Source: Neorhodopirellula lusitana (GTDB taxonomy: Bacteria > Planctomycetota > Planctomycetia > Pirellulales > Pirellulaceae). From it: a DNA stretch of 64,000 nt. The DNA is taken from the NCBI RefSeq assembly GCF_900182915.1, contig NZ_FXUG01000011.1, positions 186,001-250,000 of the forward strand. Reading direction: 5' to 3'. Positions 45,936 through 55,158 of the stretch are shown here, piece after piece (the stretch's first letter is position 1; each line of letters opens with the position of its first letter). The notes below the pieces were generated by a model. That model saw only the letters and a program-made list of their open reading frames with translations, was not told the origin of the DNA and did not search any database. The position numbers and the translations under genes are program-made.

Positions 45936-46670
45936 TCAACTTCGGCGATACTCCGTCGGCGACAAGTTCATGATCCGGCGGAAACTGCGACTGAAGTGCG
46001 CGTGGTCATAGAAACCACAAGAGTGCGCGATTTCAGAAACCGTCTTGGGCGTCTCCCTCAACAACTTCGCCGCGTGTTCTACTCGGATGCGGACCAAGTA
46101 CTGACGTGGCGATGCCCCGAATGCATGCCGGAACCGCCGTTCAAAGTGACTGACCGACAAACCCGCCATCTCGGCAAGTTGTTCAGTAGAAAGACTATCG
46201 GCAAAGTGCCGATGCAAATGCTCCATCACATTGGCGAACGCGTCGACGGTACCCGAAGGCGTTTGAATGCGTTCGATCTGTCGTGATATCCCCGAAACCC
46301 CAATCACTCGACCCTTGCGATCTCGAAGCGGAACCTTGCTGGTCATCACAAGCCGAGGCGAACCGGCATCTTCGGGGGCGCTTTCCACTCGATTGGAAAT
46401 CGGTTCCCCCGAGTCCATCACAATGGCATCGTCGGCTCGATACTCGTCCGCACGTGACTTGGGAAAAAAGTCATAGTCCGTCTTTCCAATCGCTTCAGAC
46501 TCAAACGCCACACCGCAATACTCGCACCCTCGACGGTTAAGCGCCATGAACCGCCCCTCGCGATCTTTGACGAAGAAGCTCAAGCCCGGCAGGTGATCGA
46601 ATAAGGCGAAGACTTGGTCGCTGGGGCCCAGTTGAGCGAAAAACCTCTCCTTCATCCTGGTACTTTCCAT
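45936..46670 (-). CDS. PAS-domain AraC-family transcription regulator
   Basis: 244 residues with no signal peptide, so cytoplasmic. The N-terminal half (about 20-130) reads as a PAS fold: DHLPGLSFFVKDREGRFMAL, GKTDYDFFP, VPLRDRKGRVIGVSGISRQI. The C-terminal 100 residues are a classic AraC double helix-turn-helix: STEQLAEMAGLSVSHFERRF, then VSEIAHSCGFYDHAHFSRSF and the closing LSPTEYR. It is divergent from the cytochrome operon at 46921, with 250 bp between the starts, and is the natural candidate to control it. The PAS ligand is unknown. Confidence 0.93.
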   Translation of the reverse strand: MESTRMKERFFAQLGPSDQVFALFDHLPGLSFFVKDREGRFMALNRRGCEYCGVAFESEAIGKTDYDFFPKSRADEYRADDAIVMDSGEPISNRVESAPEDAGSPRLVMTSKVPLRDRKGRVIGVSGISRQIERIQTPSGTVDAFANVMEHLHRHFADSLSTEQLAEMAGLSVSHFERRFRHAFGASPRQYLVRIRVEHAAKLLRETPKTVSEIAHSCGFYDHAHFSRSFRRIMNLSPTEYRRS

Positions 46671-46920
46671 GGCGTTATTTTACACAGGAATGGTTTTGCC
46701 GTGCAAGACACTCTGAACGGGCTTGCTAATATCAAATGCCGTATAAAGCCAAGCGTCACCGCATGCAACGAAAACACGCGAGACCAGCGACCCGCAATCT
46801 CGATGCAAGCATGCGACTGAAGTCCCCCAGCCTCAACCCTTGTCGCTGAGTATCACGTCTCCCGCAACTTCACGTCGCTGAAGTCGGACTGATACCCAAC
46901 GCCAACCGAAACGGAACCGA
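46671..46920. promoter_or_regulatory. Divergent promoter region between the AraC-type regulator and the cytochrome operon
   Basis: 250 bp between two divergent start codons, with no ORF of interest. It must contain promoters for both the regulator and the plus-strand operon, and probably the regulator's own binding sites. I could not pick out specific boxes by eye. Confidence 0.5.
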
Positions 46921-49900
46921 ATGCGATTCTCTTCCTTCCTAGGTCTAATCCTTGTATCGTTTTTCGCAGCGACTTGCCCCGCGAAAGAGATCGATTTCAA
47001 TCGAGACATCCGGCCCATCCTGTCGGACAAGTGCTACTTTTGCCACGGGCCCGACGAGAACACTCGTGAAGCAGGAATGCGATTAGATTCGCGAGAAGAC
47101 GCGATCGATGTAATCGAGTCAGGCGATTTGATGGAACGGATCCTGAGCGATGACGAGGACCTCTTGATGCCGCCGCCAGCATCAAAGATTGAACTGACGC
47201 AACAGGAAAAAGAAACCCTGCAAGCCTGGATTGAACAAGGTGCCGTCTACCAAGGCCACTGGGCCTTTGAATTGCTTCCCGACCAAGTGGAAGTCCCCGC
47301 GGCAAGCTCGGCTGACTGGGCTCGCCAAACGCTGGACCACTTCGTGCTGGCTCGGCTGGACGAAAACCAGATGGCCCCCAGTCCCGAAGCCGAACCGCTG
47401 CGTTGGCTGCGGCGAGCCACGCTGGACCTGACCGGATTGCCACCCACGCCTTCCGAAATCGAGGCCTTCGAATCGGCTTGGGCAACGACTGGCGAGGCTG
47501 CCTATCAAACCACAGCAACGAAGTTGCTGAACTCACCGTCCTTTGGCGAACACATGGCGGTCGCATGGCTGGACGCTGCCCGGTATGCGGACTCATACGG
47601 CTATCAATCCGATAAGTTGAACACGCAGTGGCCCTACCGCGACTGGGTTGTCGACGCATTCAACAAGAACCTGCCATACGACCAGTTTTTGACTTGGCAA
47701 ATCGCGGGCGACTTGCTGGAAAACCCCACGCGAGAACAACTCGTCGCGACGGCATTCAACCGAATTCATCGTCTGAACAACGAAGGCGGGGCAGTGTTTG
47801 AGGAATGGCGTTTGGAAAACGTCTCCGACCGAGTTCACACATTTGGAACCGCCGTCCTGGGGCTGACGATGGAGTGTTGTCGATGCCACGATCACAAGTA
47901 CGATCCGATCCCCGCGAAGGACTACTATTCGTTGTCGGCGTTCTTCAATTCGATTGACGAGAGCGGCGTCTACGATCGAACCGAAAAGGTGCCGTGCCCA
48001 TCAATCTTGTTGCCCACCCCCGAACAACAGGCGGCACTCGAAGCAGCACGTTCCCTCCTTGCCGATGCCGAACGTAACTACCAACAAACACTCACCGAGG
48101 CGCGCAAGCGATGGGCTGCGTGGACACCTGATTCCGCCCACCCGATTTCGATACCGGACCTTCGCCTGGCGTTGTCGTTCGACAGTGATTTTGACAAGTC
48201 GATGAAGTCGATTTTTCATCCTTCACAAGGCGACCGTGGCTGGACCGCAGCGTTTGATTTGGTCGACGTGACTGACACATCACTGGCTCGAATGGACGCG
48301 AAGTCTGCCGTCGACCTTGATGAATCGGCCGACTTGCCGCCCCGACGGGCACTCCCATTGGACGGCGAACGTGGGATCACGACACACGGGATCACGCCGT
48401 TCGATCGCTGGTTGCCCATGTCGGTGGTCGTGTCGATGCGAGAAACAAAACGATCACCCCTGCGAAGCCTAATCGCACACCACACACGCGGCACCGATTG
48501 CGGGTACAACGGCTGGGATCTTACCATCGAAAATGGCCATCTCGAATCTCGCATGGCTCGAGTTTGGCCCGGCAACGCAATCAGCGTTCGCACGGTGGAA
48601 CCCATTCCGGTCGATACCTGGCACCAAGTCACCGCCACCTATGATGGGTCGTCCAAGGCAGCCGGGCTGAAGCTGTTCCTGAACGGCGAACCACTGGAAA
48701 CCGAAGTCGTTCGTGACGAACTAAAGAAGAGCTGCAACGTGCTTGTCGATCATGGCGGCGAGTTTGTCATTGGCCAGCGATTTCGAGCTCGCGGATTCAC
48801 CGATGGCTTGATCGACGACGTCCGTATCTATGAACGAGCATTAACGCCGATCGAACTGAAGATGCTGGCGACCGGCGAAGCGATCAGCCCACTGACCCGC
48901 AAGCCAAGTTTCGAGTACTTCGCGTCCGCCATCGACCCTCCCTCCCGGAACTCGCTGCAAGCCTTGACGCAGGCCCGCGAAGCGTTCGTCATGGCGGAAG
49001 AAGTGATGAATGAAATTCCAGTCATGCGAGAAATGACGCAGCCTCGACCGGCTCACCTGTTGGCTCGCGGTGAGTACGACGCACCCAAGAACGACGACAC
49101 GTTGGTCGGACGAGAAACCTTGTCTGGTTTAACATTGAAATTCCCCGAAGACGCACCCCAAGACCGACTCGGCTTGGCTCAATGGGTGACCGATCCACAA
49201 CATCCGTTGACGGCTCGGGTCGCTGTCAATCGTCTCTGGGGCAACTTCTTTTCTTCGCCATTGGTCGGAACGCCGGAAAACTTTGGTTCGCAAGGTGACC
49301 TGCCCACTCATCCGAAACTACTCGACTGGCTGTCACGCGACTTCGTTGCCAATGGCTGGGATGTCAAGCGTTTATGCGAATCAATCGTGCTATCGGCGAC
49401 CTATCGCCAAGACTCCGTCGCGAGCCCCGAGTCCCTTGAATCTGATCCTAAAAACCAGCTACTCGCACGCGGTCCAGCGTATCGCTTGGCGGCTGAGCAA
49501 ATTCGAGATGTGGCGTTGGCCGCTTCCGGTTTGATGAACGCGAAAAAGGGCGGACCGCCCGTATCGCCCTACCAGCCAGGCGAAGACTTATGGAAGGAAT
49601 CCAATAGCATGTCGCCGCCGTTCAAACAATCCGTAGGCAAAGCGTTGTATCGCCGATCGCTGTATTCGGTATGGAAGCGGACTGCACCGCTTCCCAACAT
49701 GATGGCGTTCGACACAACGACGCGGGAGGTTTGTTCCGTCAAACGCTCACGCACCAACACTCCGCTGCAGGCACTCGTGCTGCTTAATGATGTTCAGTTC
49801 ATCGAAGCGGCCCGCGTGATGGCCGACGAAATCCTGCGCAGCGAAACCGCCGATCCGATTGAATTGGCGTTCTTAAAACTAGCCGGATGCAAACCCGACG

Positions 49901-50097
49901 AAATGGAACGGAAGACATTGCAGGGACTGCTGGACGACGAACGTGCGTTTTATACCGCCAACCCAAATGCCGCGACGGAAGTGGCAGCGATCGGTGAGAC
50001 GAAATCAGAGTGGCAGGGCGATGTGATTGAATTGGCTGCATTGACCAATGTGTGCCAGGCAATCTTGAACCTCGATGCGACCATCTGGAAACGTTGA
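46921..50097 (+). CDS. Planctomycete cytochrome protein PSCyt1-PSCyt2-LamG-PSD1
   Basis: 1058 residues with a signal peptide (1-22). PSCyt1 has CYFCH (Cys 38/41) and LMPPP; PSCyt2 (DUF1549) at about 140-345 ends in [12 protein letters not shown]; a LamG-like insert spans about 430-650 (GYNGWDLTIENGH, DTWHQVTATYDGSSKAAGLK); PSD1 (DUF1553) covers about 735-990 ([35 protein letters not shown]). It is a full-length paralogue of 31477-34785. It heads a three-gene operon with DUF1501 (69 bp on) and a PhyH-like gene. It is likely a periplasmic heme protein; the lectin-like insert suggests it contacts sugars. Reaction unknown. Confidence 0.93.
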   Translation: MRFSSFLGLILVSFFAATCPAKEIDFNRDIRPILSDKCYFCHGPDENTREAGMRLDSREDAIDVIESGDLMERILSDDEDLLMPPPASKIELTQQEKETLQAWIEQGAVYQGHWAFELLPDQVEVPAASSADWARQTLDHFVLARLDENQMAPSPEAEPLRWLRRATLDLTGLPPTPSEIEAFESAWATTGEAAYQTTATKLLNSPSFGEHMAVAWLDAARYADSYGYQSDKLNTQWPYRDWVVDAFNKNLPYDQFLTWQIAGDLLENPTREQLVATAFNRIHRLNNEGGAVFEEWRLENVSDRVHTFGTAVLGLTMECCRCHDHKYDPIPAKDYYSLSAFFNSIDESGVYDRTEKVPCPSILLPTPEQQAALEAARSLLADAERNYQQTLTEARKRWAAWTPDSAHPISIPDLRLALSFDSDFDKSMKSIFHPSQGDRGWTAAFDLVDVTDTSLARMDAKSAVDLDESADLPPRRALPLDGERGITTHGITPFDRWLPMSVVVSMRETKRSPLRSLIAHHTRGTDCGYNGWDLTIENGHLESRMARVWPGNAISVRTVEPIPVDTWHQVTATYDGSSKAAGLKLFLNGEPLETEVVRDELKKSCNVLVDHGGEFVIGQRFRARGFTDGLIDDVRIYERALTPIELKMLATGEAISPLTRKPSFEYFASAIDPPSRNSLQALTQAREAFVMAEEVMNEIPVMREMTQPRPAHLLARGEYDAPKNDDTLVGRETLSGLTLKFPEDAPQDRLGLAQWVTDPQHPLTARVAVNRLWGNFFSSPLVGTPENFGSQGDLPTHPKLLDWLSRDFVANGWDVKRLCESIVLSATYRQDSVASPESLESDPKNQLLARGPAYRLAAEQIRDVALAASGLMNAKKGGPPVSPYQPGEDLWKESNSMSPPFKQSVGKALYRRSLYSVWKRTAPLPNMMAFDTTTREVCSVKRSRTNTPLQALVLLNDVQFIEAARVMADEILRSETADPIELAFLKLAGCKPDEMERKTLQGLLDDERAFYTANPNAATEVAAIGETKSEWQGDVIELAALTNVCQAILNLDATIWKR

Positions 50098-50166
50098 CCA
50101 AGAAGCCTAGCCAAACGCGTTCGTTCGCCACACCGCCCCCCATCACCTTCCATTTTGAAAAGTCAT

Positions 50167-51612
50167 ATGAGTCTCCCCACACCTCACCAAGCTTTCGCCC
50201 ACAACCGCCGAGTCTTTCTAAAGAACAGTGGCACCGGTATCGGAACCGCGGCACTGGCCAGCCTCTTTGCCGGTGACTCCGGTTCGACGGCAACCGCGGC
50301 GCCCGGTCTTCCAACGGGCGCTCATTTCCCAGCCAAGGCAAAACGGATTATCTATCTGTTCCAGTCCGGTGGACCGGCCCAGCAAGACCTGTTTGATCAC
50401 AAGCCGTTGCTGAATGAAATGAACGGGAAAGAACTGCCCGCCGAAGTCCGCGGCGAGCAACGACTGACCGGGATGTCGGTCAATCAATCATCTTTACCAA
50501 TCGCCGGTTCTCACTTCAAGTTTTCACAACACGGTGAGTCCGGTGCGTGGTTGAGTGACTTGCTGCCTTACCACCGAGATATCGTCGATGACGTTTGCTT
50601 CATCAAGTCGATGCACACCGAAGCGATCAACCACGACCCCGCGATCACGATGTTCCAAACCGGTTCACAAATCGCCGGGCGTCCGTCGTTAGGTTCTTGG
50701 TTGTCATATGGGCTAGGCAGCGAAAACAAAGATTTGCCAGCTTTCATTGTGCTGGTTTCAGCCGGACAGGGTGGGCAACCGCTTTACGCAAGGCTTTGGG
50801 GCAACGGTTTCCTGGACTCGAAATACCAAGGCGTGCAATTTCGTGGCGGTAGCGATCCGGTTCTTTATCTTTCCAATCCCAAAGGCATCCCTGCATCCCG
50901 TCGCCGTGCCCAACTCGATGCGATCAACTCACTGAATCAGCACCAGTTTGCTCAAGAGCACGACCCCGAAATTGAATCACGAATTGCTCAATACGAGATG
51001 GCGTACCGAATGCAAAGCAGCGTTCCCGACGCGGCCGATTTCTCGGACGAGCCCGAATCCACATTCGAGTTGTATGGCCAGGACGCCAAGAAACCCGGCA
51101 CGTACGCCGCCAACTGTTTGCTCGCTCGGCGATTGGCCCAGCGTGATGTGCGGTTCATTCAGCTGTACCACCAAGGCTGGGACCAACACTCCAACCTGCC
51201 CAAACAAATCCGAGGTCAAGCGAAGGAAACCGATCAAGCTTCCGCCGCGTTGGTCAAAGACCTGAAGCAACTTGGCTTGCTAGATGACACGCTGGTGATT
51301 TGGGGCGGTGAGTTCGGGCGAACCTCGTACACGCAAGGCGTTTTGACCAACGACAACTATGGCCGCGACCACCACCCACGGTGCTTCACAACCTGGATGG
51401 CCGGTGGCGGCATCAAGCCAGGAATCAGCCACGGCATTACGGACGAATTTGGCTATAACGTGGTTGAAGATGGAGTGCATGTGCACGATTTCAACGCCAC
51501 CGTTCTCCACTTGATGGGCATCGATCATGAACGCCTGAACTACCGCTATCAAGGACGCCGTTTCCGCTTAACCGACGTGCACGGTGAAGTGCTAAACAAC
51601 ATCATCGCGTAA
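50167..51612 (+). CDS. DUF1501 protein with twin-arginine signal
   Basis: The ATG at 50167 is preferred to an in-frame TTG at 50155; GAAAAG lies just upstream. The protein is 481 residues and starts with a twin-arginine signal ([20 protein letters not shown]). It has [57 protein letters not shown] and the closing LTDVHGEV. It pairs with the cytochrome gene 69 bp upstream and is a paralogue of 30054-31469, so gene order and partner are conserved between the two modules. It is exported folded, in the alkaline-phosphatase-like superfamily; activity unknown. Confidence 0.94.
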   Translation: MSLPTPHQAFAHNRRVFLKNSGTGIGTAALASLFAGDSGSTATAAPGLPTGAHFPAKAKRIIYLFQSGGPAQQDLFDHKPLLNEMNGKELPAEVRGEQRLTGMSVNQSSLPIAGSHFKFSQHGESGAWLSDLLPYHRDIVDDVCFIKSMHTEAINHDPAITMFQTGSQIAGRPSLGSWLSYGLGSENKDLPAFIVLVSAGQGGQPLYARLWGNGFLDSKYQGVQFRGGSDPVLYLSNPKGIPASRRRAQLDAINSLNQHQFAQEHDPEIESRIAQYEMAYRMQSSVPDAADFSDEPESTFELYGQDAKKPGTYAANCLLARRLAQRDVRFIQLYHQGWDQHSNLPKQIRGQAKETDQASAALVKDLKQLGLLDDTLVIWGGEFGRTSYTQGVLTNDNYGRDHHPRCFTTWMAGGGIKPGISHGITDEFGYNVVEDGVHVHDFNATVLHLMGIDHERLNYRYQGRRFRLTDVHGEVLNNIIA

Positions 51613-51647
51613 TTCGTGTTTCGATTTCCCCACGCTGCTATTTTGCC

Positions 51648-52481
51648 ATGAACACCCACGTCGATGACATTCCGAACCCTTCCCCAAGTCAACTGGCCGA
51701 ACTGCCGCGGCAAATGGGATTCGTTCCCGCGGTTGGCACGTCACCGGGGTTACTGACCGCGGCACAGATCGACCTGTACAACACGATGGGATTCCTGATG
51801 CCTTTCGACGGGCTTGATCCGACCGAGGCAGCCGAAACGCGAGCGTTCTTTGATGGTGTGCTGGCCGCTTTCATTGAACTGGGACGGAACAGCTATTCGA
51901 TCAGTACCGCACACCTGCGGTTCGCCCGCATTTACGAACTCGTTCAACACCCTCGAATTGTCAATGCCGTGGCAGATCTGCTCGGCCCCAACGTGGTGTG
52001 CTGGGGATCCCACTTCTTTTGCAAAATGCCCGGTGACGGAAAACGCGTGCCCTGGCACCAAGACAGCACCTATTGGCCGCTCAGTCCGACCAAGACCGTA
52101 ACGGTCTGGCTGGCGATTGATGATGCCGACCCCGACAACGCCAACATGAAGTTCATCCCACGCTCGCATGTCCACGGGCTGATTGATTACGACGAGACCC
52201 AGGATGCGGACACGGTATTGAATCTAGCGGTTCAGAACCCCGGGTCGTACGGCGACGACGCCGTCGATGTAGCGCTGAAGGCCGGCCAGTTCTCAATGCA
52301 TTCCGACCTGCTATTGCATGGCTCTGAAGCCAATCAATCCAACCGCCGTCGATGCGGCCTGACCATCCGCTACGCAGCGGCCGACGTGACCACTTGGTAC
52401 GACTGGCACAAAAAAGGCTTTCTCGTCCGCGGCGAAGACACCAACGGCCACTGGGCAAATCCTCCCCAGCCAAATCACTGA
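51648..52481 (+). CDS. Phytanoyl-CoA dioxygenase (PhyH) family protein
   Basis: 277 residues with no signal peptide, so cytoplasmic. A non-heme iron site of the Fe(II)/2-oxoglutarate type is visible: H137 and D139 in the WHQDSTYW block, H224 in LLLHGSEANQS, and an Arg (NRRRCGLTIRY) placed to bind 2-oxoglutarate. It starts 35 bp after the DUF1501 gene and ends the operon. An oxygenase acting on a small molecule is certain as a class; the substrate is not. Its company with exported cytochrome and DUF1501 proteins is unexplained. Confidence 0.88.
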   Translation: MNTHVDDIPNPSPSQLAELPRQMGFVPAVGTSPGLLTAAQIDLYNTMGFLMPFDGLDPTEAAETRAFFDGVLAAFIELGRNSYSISTAHLRFARIYELVQHPRIVNAVADLLGPNVVCWGSHFFCKMPGDGKRVPWHQDSTYWPLSPTKTVTVWLAIDDADPDNANMKFIPRSHVHGLIDYDETQDADTVLNLAVQNPGSYGDDAVDVALKAGQFSMHSDLLLHGSEANQSNRRRCGLTIRYAAADVTTWYDWHKKGFLVRGEDTNGHWANPPQPNH

Positions 52482-52576
52482 AAGACTCGCCCCCACTCCC
52501 AAAGCACGAACCAGCTCGATTCGAAAGGCCTTTGCAATCTTGGCCAGAGGACTTTGCCCTGTCCCCTGTCCCGTTT

Positions 52577-52596
52577 GGTGCCACCCACCCAATGAT
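52577..52596 (-). repeat. Dispersed GGTGCCACCCACC repeat, copy at the transposase start
   Basis: GGTGCCACCCACCCAATGAT on the plus strand. The same sequence (with CCA for CCC) occurs inverted at 56386-56405 and 56421-56440. Here the ATG at its 3' end is the start of the transposase remnant. Confidence 0.8.
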
Positions 52597-52909
52597 TGAC
52601 GATGAAGGCTCGATTGCTACGGTGGTTGTAATCGACGAATTCACCCAGGAGGCGTTCGATGCCAAGATCCAAACGCGAAGAACGTTTGAAAACGGGGAGA
52701 TTCGTATCGTCCATGAGGTGCAGAGATCTGTTCGGTGAGCATTTCTAGCGGGTGTCGATACACAAACGAGCAAGGATTACTCGTTTCGCAAAGAGTGGAT
52801 TCGACGTTGGATGGAGGCTGTTGCCTCCGTCTTTGGGATCGATGTGCTCTGCTACGCGATCACGAGCAATCACCTGCACGTGATCTTGCGGAATTGTTTC
52901 ATCTGGTAG
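52592..52909 (+). pseudogene. Dead REP-associated (IS200-like, HUH) transposase
   Basis: From the ATG at 52592 the frame reads through RIVHEVQRSVR, hits a TGA at 52736-52738, and continues in the same frame with AFLAGVDTQTSKDYSFRKEW and then MEAVASVFGIDVLCYAITSN followed by HLHVILRN before the TAG at 52907-52909. This is the planctomycete REP-associated tyrosine transposase: the HUH metal motif (HLH) is kept, an Arg codon (CGA) was probably mutated to TGA, and the C-terminal half with the catalytic Tyr is missing. A member of the family would be roughly 250-350 residues. It cannot be active. REP-like repeats around it fit this family. Confidence 0.85.
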
Positions 52910-53048
52910 GCGGCACCGTTCATCCGCTCATCACACTTCATCTCTTTTTGTCCCTAGTCACAGTTTATGAGCGAGGCTAACCGTCGCGATTGCCCTTCAA
53001 CCCCTGAGCAGACAGATTGGGGCCAGCTAGCGAAACGGATCACCTGCC

Positions 53049-53723
53049 CTAGACGAGGAACCATAGCGAGAACGAGTCGCTGGCAAAGATTGCCGCCAGC
53101 AGGATCGAAGCATTGGTCGCGGCGTGAACCACAATGATCGCGAACAGATCCTTTCGATAATAGAACCACAGATTGGTCAGTACGGCCCACGGCAACATGA
53201 CCCACCACTCCCACATCATGTGTGTGCCCATGAAGACGACAACCACCACTATGAAGCTGCGCCAGGTAAACCTCGCTAGGGGCAGCTTGCGAAAATCCTG
53301 GTCAACGTCGTAAACATCGGCGTAACGCATCAGGAAGCTGCGCATGAAAAGTTCTTCCATCACCGGCGTGACCATCGCATAGCCGATCATTCGCAACGCC
53401 AAAACCCACGATACCCAGGCAACGCCGAACATCGTTGGATCGAATTCAACATCCGCGCCGCTAGGCCTAAGCTGAGGAAACAGCACGTAGGGCAGAATCC
53501 ACATCGCGGCCAATGCCACCCCAACGAGCAGATCGCTTAGGATCATCCAACTCCATTTCAGACGCAATTCGCGATAGCACCCCTGCGACCAAAAGTATGC
53601 CAAAGCTCCGGCCGGAGCCACCACGCGTAACACGTACAGTAACCAGGCGAAATCCGCAGTTGCATAGTCTTCCAGTTGAAGGACCAGCAAAAACGCGAGC
53701 ATGGGAGCAACGTAAGCCAGCAT
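53049..53723 (-). CDS. CPBP/CAAX-type intramembrane protease, possibly exosortase-associated
   Basis: 224 residues with about six hydrophobic spans and no other domain. The motif EELFMRSFLMR (EExxxR) and two later His segments, FMGTHMMWEWW and VVHAATNAS, match CPBP (Abi/CAAX) glutamic proteases. The short length and layout resemble the CAAX protease-related family that travels with exosortase/PEP-CTERM systems (TIGR03008 style). A PEP-CTERM protein is encoded at 55155-55862, but no exosortase is seen here. It lies in the inner membrane; the target protein is unknown. Confidence 0.8.
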   Translation of the reverse strand: MLAYVAPMLAFLLVLQLEDYATADFAWLLYVLRVVAPAGALAYFWSQGCYRELRLKWSWMILSDLLVGVALAAMWILPYVLFPQLRPSGADVEFDPTMFGVAWVSWVLALRMIGYAMVTPVMEELFMRSFLMRYADVYDVDQDFRKLPLARFTWRSFIVVVVVFMGTHMMWEWWVMLPWAVLTNLWFYYRKDLFAIIVVHAATNASILLAAIFASDSFSLWFLV

Positions 53724-54015
53724 TCAGTAAAGACCTCGGTGAAACGGGCGTTGAGGCGAATCGACGCTTACCATCGGACGCGTTACTTTGCGTATCTCGC
53801 TTTCGCAGTGTCGGTTCCGCTAGGCCGCCAACAAGAAGTTTGCTCGAAAGTTTGCTCGGTGACACCAAAGTTTGCGCGGTGCCACCCAAGTTTGCGCGGT
53901 GCCACCCAAGTTTGCGCGGTGCCACCCACGCAACAATACTCACCCGGCGGTTGATCGCGGGCCACTTTAACACCCACCCGGCAATGCTCGCCAGCATGTC
54001 GACGCGATTTAGCCG
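53724..54015. other. Gene-free repeat-bearing stretch
   Basis: With the following 480 bp this forms a 775-bp gap between the CPBP gene and the secreted-repeat gene. Overlapping frames on both strands are short and biased. It holds the 20-bp tandem repeat and REP-like hairpins but no convincing gene. Confidence 0.6.
53836..53927. repeat. 20-bp tandem repeat carrying the GGTGCCACCC motif
   Basis: Three perfect copies of AAGTTTGCGCGGTGCCACCC (53868-53927), one diverged copy before them (53848-53867) and a part copy from 53836. The second half of the unit is the same GGTGCCACCC core found in the dispersed repeats. Confidence 0.93.
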
Positions 54016-54264
54016 GTGCATCGATTAGTTCGGTGCATGGCACCGAACTTCCAGCACCGTTGTCACATCAAGGCTTATCTCAATTTTCCGAAATCGTTAT
54101 CAGCGTTGGGTGCCACCGAACAGGGAATCATTGAGGCCTTCGACGTAGATACCGAAACGAGCAAACAGGCCCTGAACAACAAGGAAACGCTCACCGGGAT
54201 TCTAAAGCTGCTTACTGGCCCTGTACGCCTCTATGACATGCTCAACCAGCAGCAAGCGGAGTAA
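54016..54264 (+). CDS. Doubtful small hypothetical protein (82 residues)
   Basis: An open frame from an ATG beside a palindrome to a TAA. The part from about residue 30 on (LGATEQGIIEAFDVDTETS and TGILKLLTGPVRLYDMLNQQ) has normal amino-acid make-up and could be a small cytoplasmic helical protein, but part of it (LSALGATEQG) is encoded by the dispersed repeat. No family recognised. It may be a remnant. Confidence 0.25.
   Translation: MHRLVRCMAPNFQHRCHIKAYLNFPKSLSALGATEQGIIEAFDVDTETSKQALNNKETLTGILKLLTGPVRLYDMLNQQQAE
54028..54048. repeat. Perfect 9-bp REP-like palindrome
   Basis: GTTCGGTGC, loop ATG, GCACCGAAC: a perfect 9-bp stem with a 3-nt loop. The GGTGC/GCACC core matches the GGTGGCACC repeat family of this region, as expected for REP hairpins recognised by REP-associated transposases. 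Confidence 0.75.
54091..54118 (+). repeat. Dispersed about 28-bp repeat, copy A
   Basis: AAATCGTTATCAGCGTTGGG followed by TGCCACCG. Matches, with 3-5 changes, the inverted copies at 56166-56193 and 56507-56536. Confidence 0.75.
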
Positions 54265-54498
54265 CCCTTGATTCGACTAGACCGATGGCTAGTGCCCAGC
54301 GTCGCCGAAATCGTGCGTGCTTTATTCGGCGTCCTCCACGAATCTCAAATCGTTGCACCGCATTCTTCTAAACACAAGGAAACACACCGGGAACTCCGCG
54401 GCATGTCCCAACCGATTAGCTGGGTTCTGCCGCGGCGTCCCAAGCAATTAGTAGCGGCATCGCCCCAATAGAACGAGTTCATCGGGTCAGTAGGAAGG
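54265..54498. other. Gene-poor stretch
   Basis: A 67-residue frame (54268-54471, plus) is open here without signal, domain or ribosome-binding site that I would trust. Nothing else seen. Confidence 0.4.
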
Positions 54499-55158
54499 TT
54501 AGTTAAACGAGACTACTAGCCTACCGACTCGATATCGCACGTCGTCAAGCTGACCGTTGCCTGCCTCTTCATCACCATTGATTTCCGGCAACTCGATCCC
54601 GATAACGGTATATCCCTGTGGCGCAATAAAGGTGTGTGGGGTATCGTAATAGCTCGTCCAGTACGCATCAACAATAGTGATCTCTGGGGTTCCCACTCGG
54701 ACGGCCTGCCACTCAGTGCCATTGGACACCTGCAGCGATTGCTCTGATCCGCTCCAACGCAAAGTGCCCGCGTTTGATGCATCAGCAACGTCCGACGTAC
54801 CGCCTACCGAAACTGCCTGGCCGTGAAAAACGGCAGTAGACTCGAGTAGCTGGAGATCCGCGTCTAACTCTGATTCCGTGACAAATTCATCAGCAACTGT
54901 TCCACTCAACCCGTCAGCAATTGCGGCATGCTCGGTACTCATGGCGTGATCGGCGGTTGTGGCGTGATCCGCGGTTGTGGCGTGTTCAGCACTTAGCGCA
55001 TTCCCGACTGCCGTGGCCCCGCTAATTAAATTGTTGATCGACGCTTGTAACCCTGAAAGCGATACTCGTCCCTGAGCGAGCACTTGCTGCGGGGTCCCGA
55101 TGACTTGCGTAGCAATCCATCCAGCTAGGACTAAAACTAAAGGCAATACAAGTTTCAT
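54499..55158 (-). CDS. Secreted protein with TTADHA repeats
   Basis: 219 residues with a signal peptide (1-29, ending VLAQG). A helical segment follows with short repeats of the AEHATTADHATTADHA kind (about 55-85), as in the stalks of phage-tail-like and adhesin proteins, then a beta-rich C-terminal half (TIVDAYWTSYYDTPHTFIAP, QGYTVIGIEL). The start overlaps the stop of the PEP-CTERM gene by 4 bp (55155-55158), so both are made together, and it may form a surface fibre or partner of that protein. No enzymatic motif is seen and no family recognised. Confidence 0.7.
   Translation of the reverse strand: MKLVLPLVLVLAGWIATQVIGTPQQVLAQGRVSLSGLQASINNLISGATAVGNALSAEHATTADHATTADHAMSTEHAAIADGLSGTVADEFVTESELDADLQLLESTAVFHGQAVSVGGTSDVADASNAGTLRWSGSEQSLQVSNGTEWQAVRVGTPEITIVDAYWTSYYDTPHTFIAPQGYTVIGIELPEINGDEEAGNGQLDDVRYRVGRLVVSFN
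54943..54996. repeat. 18-bp tandem repeat encoding TTADHA units
   Basis: GGCGTGATCGGCGGTTGT (54943-54960) and GGCGTGATCCGCGGTTGT (54961-54978), followed by a diverged third copy. It encodes the repeated stalk residues of the secreted protein and is in frame. Confidence 0.8.

Noticed and set aside
46997-47659. 220-codon minus-strand frame
   Set aside because: Antisense to the PSCyt1/PSCyt2 coding region at 46921-50097; no signal peptide or domain.
53836-53927. CRISPR-like array of 20-bp repeats
   Set aside because: The repeats touch each other with no spacers, and no cas genes are near, so it is a plain tandem repeat.
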